Of a stretch of DNA of 6,327 nt, positions 1 through 4,061 are shown in pieces. The notes beneath the pieces were generated by a model that was given only the letters and a program-made list of their open reading frames with translations, did no database searches and was not told the DNA's origin. The translations under genes and the position numbers were made by a program. Location of the stretch: the NCBI GenBank assembly GCA_003645975.1, contig QNDP01000092.1, positions 1-6,327 of the forward strand. Direction: 5' to 3'. This DNA comes from Candidatus Hydrothermota bacterium. GTDB lineage: Bacteria; Hydrothermota; Hydrothermia; B15-G9. Position 1 is the stretch's first letter, and every line of letters begins with the position of its first letter.

Positions 1-945
1 AAACTGGAAAATGAAGGCATTTCGTTCTGGATCCATGTTGATGCGGCCTATGGAGGCTATGCCCGTTCGATATTCCTTGATGAGAATTTTGAGTTCATGG
101 AGAAGGAAAGTCTGAAAGAACAGCTCGACAGGTTGAAGATCGTCTCCAAATCGGTGAACTGGCCTGTTGAACCGATTTACCAAGCTTACAAAGCGATTTC
201 GCAGGTTGATTCCGTTACGGTAGACCCTCACAAACTCGGTTATGTGCCATATCCTGCTGGCGGAATTGCCTTTAGAACAAAACTGGTCAGGAACATAATC
301 TCGTTTTTCGCTCCTTATATTTTTGAGCAGAAGGATTGGGAGCGGAATCCGCAACTTTTGGGCAGTTTCATCATGGAAGGGTCGAAACCCGGGGCTTCGG
401 CGGCCGCTGTTTGGGCTGCTCATCGAGTTATCCCTCTGAACATGTTGGGCTATGGAAAACTTATTGGCGAAAGTGTCGAAGGTGCTCAGCTTTTTTACAA
501 TCGACTTGCTGCTTCGGAACCGTTTACAGTCAAAACGGGTGGCTTTGAGAAGGAATTGGTGGTTAGGCCATTGGCTCAGCCCGACCTCAACATCGTGATC
601 TATGCGTTCAACATTGTGGGAAACAGATCCTTAGAGGTGATGAACAGGCTAAACCGCGCGATTAAGGATAAGCTCTCTTACCATGAGGGCAAGCCGATAT
701 TGGCGCATGAGGCCATAGTCTCCTCGACTGAGTTAGAAGTCAAAACAAATAAGGCTTTGCCGAACTATCTGAAAGCTATGGGGATAGATGTATCTACCCT
801 TGATGATGAAAGTTCCGTTTTCGTTCTACGCTCCTGCATCATGACCCCTTATTTAACAAGCGATTATACCGACGAAGATTACATAGAGAGGTTCATGGCG
901 GCTCTGCTCCACGCATGTAACGCTGCGGTGGCTGAACTTGCTTGA
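1..945 (+). CDS. PLP-dependent amino-acid decarboxylase, group II, Enterococcus tyrosine decarboxylase type (5' end missing)
   Basis: Partial gene: frame 1 is open from the first base to the TGA at 943-945, giving 314 residues without a start; the first ATG (position 97) is internal. Fragment residues 12-19 read HVDAAYGG, where D14 should pair with the pyridine nitrogen of PLP. Residues 70-84 carry SVTVDPHK followed by LGYVPY; K78 is the Schiff-base lysine and Y84 sits where the lactic-acid-bacterial tyrosine decarboxylases have a tyrosine reported to act in catalysis (recalled). Further along are EGSKPGASAAAVWAAH and GYGKLIGESVEGA, and the C-terminal VLRSCIMTPYL, all closely resembling the about 620-residue Enterococcus/Lactobacillus enzyme, so roughly 300 N-terminal residues lie upstream. 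The family removes the carboxyl group of an amino acid to give an amine and CO2 in the cytoplasm. Tyrosine is the best guess for substrate; aspartate, glutamate or another aromatic acid cannot be excluded. The family assignment is secure, the substrate is not. Confidence 0.92.
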   Translation, partial: KLENEGISFWIHVDAAYGGYARSIFLDENFEFMEKESLKEQLDRLKIVSKSVNWPVEPIYQAYKAISQVDSVTVDPHKLGYVPYPAGGIAFRTKLVRNIISFFAPYIFEQKDWERNPQLLGSFIMEGSKPGASAAAVWAAHRVIPLNMLGYGKLIGESVEGAQLFYNRLAASEPFTVKTGGFEKELVVRPLAQPDLNIVIYAFNIVGNRSLEVMNRLNRAIKDKLSYHEGKPILAHEAIVSSTELEVKTNKALPNYLKAMGIDVSTLDDESSVFVLRSCIMTPYLTSDYTDEDYIERFMAALLHACNAAVAELA

Positions 946-963
946 AAGAACTCAATGCAATTG

Positions 964-993
964 TTGACAGTGGCTTTGAACGGGACTTATAAC
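964..993 (+). promoter_or_regulatory. Candidate sigma-70-type promoter for the five-gene operon
   Basis: TTGACA at 964-969 matches the -35 consensus exactly, and TATAAC at 988-993 matches five of six -10 positions, with an 18-base spacer (17 if read as TTATAA at 987-992). Transcription would begin near position 1000 and leave a leader of about 23 bases with the ribosome binding site in it. It lies in the only intergenic gap of the window, between the decarboxylase stop and the PLD-like gene, so it would separate the two transcription units. No terminator hairpin with a T-run is visible in the gap, so some read-through from the decarboxylase is possible. Nothing resembling an operator palindrome was seen. 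Confidence 0.6.
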
Positions 994-1008
994 TAACCGC
1001 CAAAAAGG

Positions 1009-1015
1009 AAGGAGG
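1009..1015 (+). promoter_or_regulatory. Strong ribosome binding site of the PLD-like gene
   Basis: AAGGAGG, a full anti-16S match, ends 7 bases before the ATG at 1023. It fixes that ATG as the start and is the best ribosome binding site in the window, as expected for the first gene of a coupled chain. Confidence 0.85.
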
Positions 1016-1022
1016 CCTTTGA

Positions 1023-1592
1023 ATGAAAAGGAAATTAAGAATTTTGGCCTTTTTGATTGTGGTTCTGCCATCGGTGTTGTGGGCATTTCCTGCCGATGAT
1101 GTCATTCCGCTGCCCAATCGCGACTATCTACCAGCGGTGCGTAAGGCGATCCAGAATGCCAAGAAATCGCTGCATATCTTCATGTTCGCGGCAAGGTATT
1201 ATCCTCAATACAAGGATGACCCCAACTCTTTGCTTTTGCAGGATATAATTGATGCACACAAAAGAGGTGTCGAAGTTATCGTTATTTTGGATGCGTCAGG
1301 CTGGAATGTCAGCAATACGGTCTATAACAAAAGATTTGGCGATTCCTTAAGATCCGCTGGTGTGCCGGTCTATTACGACCCCATCGATGTAACAAGCCAT
1401 GACAAGCTGATAATCATCGACGGATACATAACTTTTGTCGGATCCCACAACTGGAGCTATTTTGCTTTGGCACGCAACAACGAGGCGTCGGTGATGATCA
1501 AGTCGAAGGAAGTGGCCGAGTTCTTTGAGCAGCACTTTCAGGATGTTTTAAGGCTTTCGACCAAAGATGTTCCAAAGGAGATACTCGAATGA
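1023..1592 (+). CDS. Exported single-HKD phospholipase D-like protein (probable nuclease)
   Basis: This 189-residue protein begins with a signal peptide: basic MKRK, a hydrophobic stretch at about 6-20, and a probable cleavage after LWA at 21. The mature part is one phospholipase D domain. The helix and strand near 36-60 (AVRKAIQNAKKSLHIFMF) and VEVIVILD (83-90) are typical of the fold. The HKD motif is H126-x-K128 with D133, followed by G140, S141 and N143, and the NNEA motif near 152-155. With a single HKD the protein should work as a homodimer, like the bacterial Nuc endonuclease, which has about the same size. The family hydrolyses phosphodiester bonds in DNA, RNA or phospholipids through a phosphohistidine intermediate. 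Location should be periplasmic or extracellular. It is the promoter-proximal gene, and its stop overlaps the next start. Fold and export are well supported; the choice between nuclease and phospholipase is open. Confidence 0.9.
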   Translation: MKRKLRILAFLIVVLPSVLWAFPADDVIPLPNRDYLPAVRKAIQNAKKSLHIFMFAARYYPQYKDDPNSLLLQDIIDAHKRGVEVIVILDASGWNVSNTVYNKRFGDSLRSAGVPVYYDPIDVTSHDKLIIIDGYITFVGSHNWSYFALARNNEASVMIKSKEVAEFFEQHFQDVLRLSTKDVPKEILE

Positions 1593-2512
1593 TAGGACTT
1601 GCACTCTTTTTGTCGGTAATTTTTGCGACAGAACCTCCTGATACTGTCAAACTTATCGTTGTGCACACGAACACGATTCACGGTGCGCTCGATGTCCAGC
1701 CTGCCACATGGATGAACCCAGATTTTCCGCCGCCTGTCGGCGGGGCGGGTGCTGCACTTGCGGCGATAAGGGCGGAGAAGGCGAGAGCGGATTCCGAACA
1801 TGCCGCATTCTTGCTCCTCGATGCGGGTGAGGCTCTCGGCGGAAATGCATTGTGCGATACGCCGATCGTGAAGCCTGTCGCCGAGTTCATGAATGCAGCG
1901 GGTTACGATGCTATGACAATCGGCGTCTTCGAGTTGATTTGCGGCGACAGTGCCATCCGCGAATTTAAAAAACTCGTCAAATTTCCGATTTTAGCTGCAA
2001 ATTTGACCTATCCTGACGATACCCTTCGTAACATCGACTATGTGGCACCATATAAGATTTTTGAATTTAAGGACTTAGGCCTGAAAGTCGGCGTTTTCGG
2101 GTTGGTCTCAGATGCTTCAAGGATATTCCTCACGATCGAGGACGGCAGGAAATACTTCTTTTTGAGGGAAGTCGAAACAGCGCGCCGTATTGTGAAAGAG
2201 CTTCGTGAACAGCACGGCGTCGATATAGTCATCGCACTGACACACATAGGGTTAAGTCGAGATACGCTTTTGATCGATTCGGTGCCGGGGATAGATGTAG
2301 TGATCGGTGGGTTTGACGGCTACGGGATGCGCTCTGCCTATGAGTCGCCTTTTACGCATGGCATCGTGGTTCGCACATATCAGCGTTTGACCAGTTTAGG
2401 CCGACTCGAACTCATCTATGACCGCCGAAATCGGACGATAATTGACTACAATTGGAGACCTATATCCCTGATCCTTGAGGAGTTGGGTGAGGAGGAGGGA
2501 CGCGAGGAATGA
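1589..2512 (+). CDS. Exported UshA/5'-nucleotidase-like metallophosphatase domain, probably catalytically inactive
   Basis: A 307-residue protein with a short signal peptide (hydrophobic 2-13, likely cleavage after IFA). The fold is recognised from a chain of 5'-nucleotidase/UshA landmarks in order: VVHTNTIHG (24-32), LLLDAGE (75-81), TIGVFELICG (110-119), ILAANL (134-139), VGVFGLVS (167-174), IALTHIG (215-221) and IDVVIGGFDG (235-244). At these sites the family normally has HTNDxHG, DAGD, GNHEFD, LTH and GGHSH. Here the first aspartate is T29, the bridging aspartate is E81, the asparagine is V113, the catalytic His and Asp are F114 and I117, and the two GGHSH histidines are F242 and G244. 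Only H31 and H219 remain. It also lacks the C-terminal nucleotide-binding domain. It is therefore probably a binding or scaffold protein rather than a hydrolase. AAAGGAG (1574-1580) lies 8 bases before the ATG, which overlaps the PLD-like stop by 4 bases. Fold call good; inactivity is inferred. Confidence 0.85.
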   Translation: MIGLALFLSVIFATEPPDTVKLIVVHTNTIHGALDVQPATWMNPDFPPPVGGAGAALAAIRAEKARADSEHAAFLLLDAGEALGGNALCDTPIVKPVAEFMNAAGYDAMTIGVFELICGDSAIREFKKLVKFPILAANLTYPDDTLRNIDYVAPYKIFEFKDLGLKVGVFGLVSDASRIFLTIEDGRKYFFLREVETARRIVKELREQHGVDIVIALTHIGLSRDTLLIDSVPGIDVVIGGFDGYGMRSAYESPFTHGIVVRTYQRLTSLGRLELIYDRRNRTIIDYNWRPISLILEELGEEEGREE

Positions 2513-3039
2513 GCAAAAATTCTATGCTCATGTTCTGGGCTGGCATCGGCGTTTTGCTCATAATAGCGGAAGCCCGCAAAGTGCTAAGAGAGACAAAAGA
2601 CAAGTTGATATTGTTCACGATGATGGGCATCTCGGCTGGTGGGATGGCGGCAGCGTTGATTTTAACACAATTGACAGGTTCTTTATGGATCTCGGCTGTG
2701 GTGTTCTTTTCGATAAACTTCATCGCCAGGAAGTTGATTGTCGGTAGGGGGATAGGAGGCAAGGCTGAAGGTTTTCCTGCATCTCGTGAATTCCTTAGAG
2801 GAAAAGAAGGCGTTGTCATCGAGAAGATAGTGCCCGAGCGCGGGACGGGCATCGTCCTCGTGGAAGGGTTGGTTCGGAAAGCGGAGTCGGCCGACGGCCG
2901 AACGATCGAGGAGAGGCAGATGGTCAGGGTGATAGATGTCGTCAAAAGAACTGTTTCGATGTTGAAAATGATCCCGACCTTCGGAATCGCTGAGGAGGAA
3001 ATCGTTGTCGTCCGGCCGATCTCTGGAAGGAGAGGATGA
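2509..3039 (+). CDS. NfeD-family membrane protein (short form, C-terminal OB-fold)
   Basis: This 176-residue protein has hydrophobic segments at about 7-20, 33-54 and 57-77, then a soluble C-terminal OB-fold. The OB-fold starts at LRGKEGVVIEKIVPERGTG (96-114), continues with IVLVEG (115-120), MVRVIDV (138-144), and ends with IVVVRP (165-170), the usual NfeD pattern. The loop before the last strand (about 145-164) is longer than the short turn normally seen. NfeD proteins are membrane partners of SPFH/stomatin proteins, and the next gene is exactly that; the short form has no serine protease domain. The partnership in E. coli is YbbJ with QmcA. The start overlaps the previous stop by 4 bases, with a GGAGGAGGG ribosome binding site at 2491-2499. 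A long open frame on the opposite strand here is only a codon-composition shadow. Family assignment is firm; the function is to stabilise or organise the SPFH assembly, by analogy. Confidence 0.9.
   Translation: MSKNSMLMFWAGIGVLLIIAEARKVLRETKDKLILFTMMGISAGGMAAALILTQLTGSLWISAVVFFSINFIARKLIVGRGIGGKAEGFPASREFLRGKEGVVIEKIVPERGTGIVLVEGLVRKAESADGRTIEERQMVRVIDVVKRTVSMLKMIPTFGIAEEEIVVVRPISGRRG
3027..3032 (+). promoter_or_regulatory. Ribosome binding site that questions the SPFH gene start
   Basis: AAGGAG lies only 3 bases before the ATG at 3036 but 9 bases before the in-frame ATG at 3042. Spacing favours the second ATG, which would shorten the protein by two residues (MQMLS...) and replace the 4-base overlap with a 2-base gap. 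Confidence 0.6.
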
Positions 3040-4061
3040 CCATGCAAATGTTGAGCATAATTTTCGGCTTTTTCGTCCCGATCCTCATCATTTTGGTATT
3101 GTTGCTTGTTTTGATTTTGGGATACATGCCCATCCAAGTTCCAGAATCACATGTCGCTATCGTGGAAAGGTTTGGAAGGTTTAGACGGATACTGCCGCCG
3201 GGTTTGCAGTTCTATTCACTTATCTTCGGCGAAAGTATCAAAAGGGTCATGATCAGGTCAACCCAACAGGTCAGAGAGGATGACAAGATCAAGGTGGTTT
3301 ATCGGACTATTTCATCCCGTTTTTTGGATTTGAGGGAGCAGATAATTGACTTTCCGCAGCAGGAAGTTATCACAAAGGAGAATGTTACGATCATAATCGA
3401 CGCTCTTTTGTTTTATCGGATAGTTTCGCCCTACAATGCAGTCTATAATGTCGCCAATCTGCCTGATAGCATCGAACAGATCGCAAAGGTAGCACTCCGC
3501 GATGCCATAGGTTCGTTAACTCTCGACGAGGCAATCCAAAATGTCGATAAGATCAAACAAATTGTAAGTGAACGCGTTAGGAAGGTCGAACAGGAATGGG
3601 GCATCAAACTCGTCCGTGTCGAGATTCAGAAGATCGAGCCGCCCAAGCGGTTGCTCGAAGCTATGGAATTGCAGATGAAGGCTGAGCGTGAAAAGCGGGC
3701 TAAGCTCATCGAAGCTGAAGCTTATCGAAGGGCCGAAATTGAGAAAGCCGAAGGTGATCGTGAGGCCGCTATCAGACGCGCTGAGGGCGAAATGGTCGCC
3801 AAAATCCTTGAAGCCGAAGGACAGGCTCAGGCGCTTCAAAGACTCGCTGACGCTGAGGCTATCACCGTTGACGCCATCATGAACAAGATCGGCATCATCG
3901 ACGCCCAATCTGCCATGAAATACATCGTCGCCCTGCGCTATGTCGAGGCGCTCAAAAAGATGGCTGATGGGCAGGCCACCAAAATTTATTTCCCAATCGA
4001 CATTTTGAGCTCACTTGACGCTTTCACAGAAGCGTTGCTTAAAAAGTTCGGCAAGAGATGA
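3036..4061 (+). CDS. SPFH/stomatin-prohibitin family membrane protein (QmcA/paraslipin-like)
   Basis: A 341-residue protein with one N-terminal membrane anchor (about 7-31), then the SPFH domain: ESHVAIVERFGRFRRILPPGLQFY (37-60, interrupted here only by naming), LDLREQIIDFPQQEVITKENVTI (97-119) and the region LPDSIEQIAKVALRDAIGSLTLDEA (142-166). Residues 204-275 form a long charged, Ala/Glu-rich coiled coil with recurring AEA and AEG units, ending in a segment that contains KIYFPIDILSSL (316-327). This is the usual order and about the usual length for QmcA and paraslipins, which oligomerise into large membrane-bound cages or microdomains. Between GLQFY and LREQ it has about 38 residues where relatives recalled have about 14, so roughly 20-25 residues are inserted. 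The preceding NfeD gene is its expected partner. The start may be the ATG at 3042, judged by ribosome binding site spacing. The stop overlaps the STAND gene start by 4 bases. Family very sure; physiological role not known from sequence. Confidence 0.95.
   Translation: MTMQMLSIIFGFFVPILIILVLLLVLILGYMPIQVPESHVAIVERFGRFRRILPPGLQFYSLIFGESIKRVMIRSTQQVREDDKIKVVYRTISSRFLDLREQIIDFPQQEVITKENVTIIIDALLFYRIVSPYNAVYNVANLPDSIEQIAKVALRDAIGSLTLDEAIQNVDKIKQIVSERVRKVEQEWGIKLVRVEIQKIEPPKRLLEAMELQMKAEREKRAKLIEAEAYRRAEIEKAEGDREAAIRRAEGEMVAKILEAEGQAQALQRLADAEAITVDAIMNKIGIIDAQSAMKYIVALRYVEALKKMADGQATKIYFPIDILSSLDAFTEALLKKFGKR

Noticed and set aside
946..1022. Rho-independent terminator after the decarboxylase
   Set aside because: No GC-rich hairpin followed by a T-run is visible in the 77-base gap.
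893..1117. A 74-codon minus-strand frame spanning the intergenic gap
   Set aside because: It overlaps the decarboxylase end, the promoter and the signal peptide of the PLD-like gene, and shows no family motif.
1023..1592. Cardiolipin synthase or a classical two-HKD phospholipase D
   Set aside because: Only one HKD motif is present and the length is 189 residues, far short of two-domain enzymes, and there is no membrane domain beyond the signal peptide.
2460..3137. A 225-codon open frame on the minus strand opposite the NfeD gene
   Set aside because: It is antisense to a gene with clear NfeD motifs and membrane segments, its translation is low-complexity (Ser/Pro/Ile-rich) without recognisable motifs, and it arises from codon composition.
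3516..3908. A 130-codon open frame on the minus strand inside the SPFH gene
   Set aside because: It mirrors the Ala/Glu/Lys coiled-coil codons as Ser/Phe/Leu repeats, which is the usual shadow of such a region.
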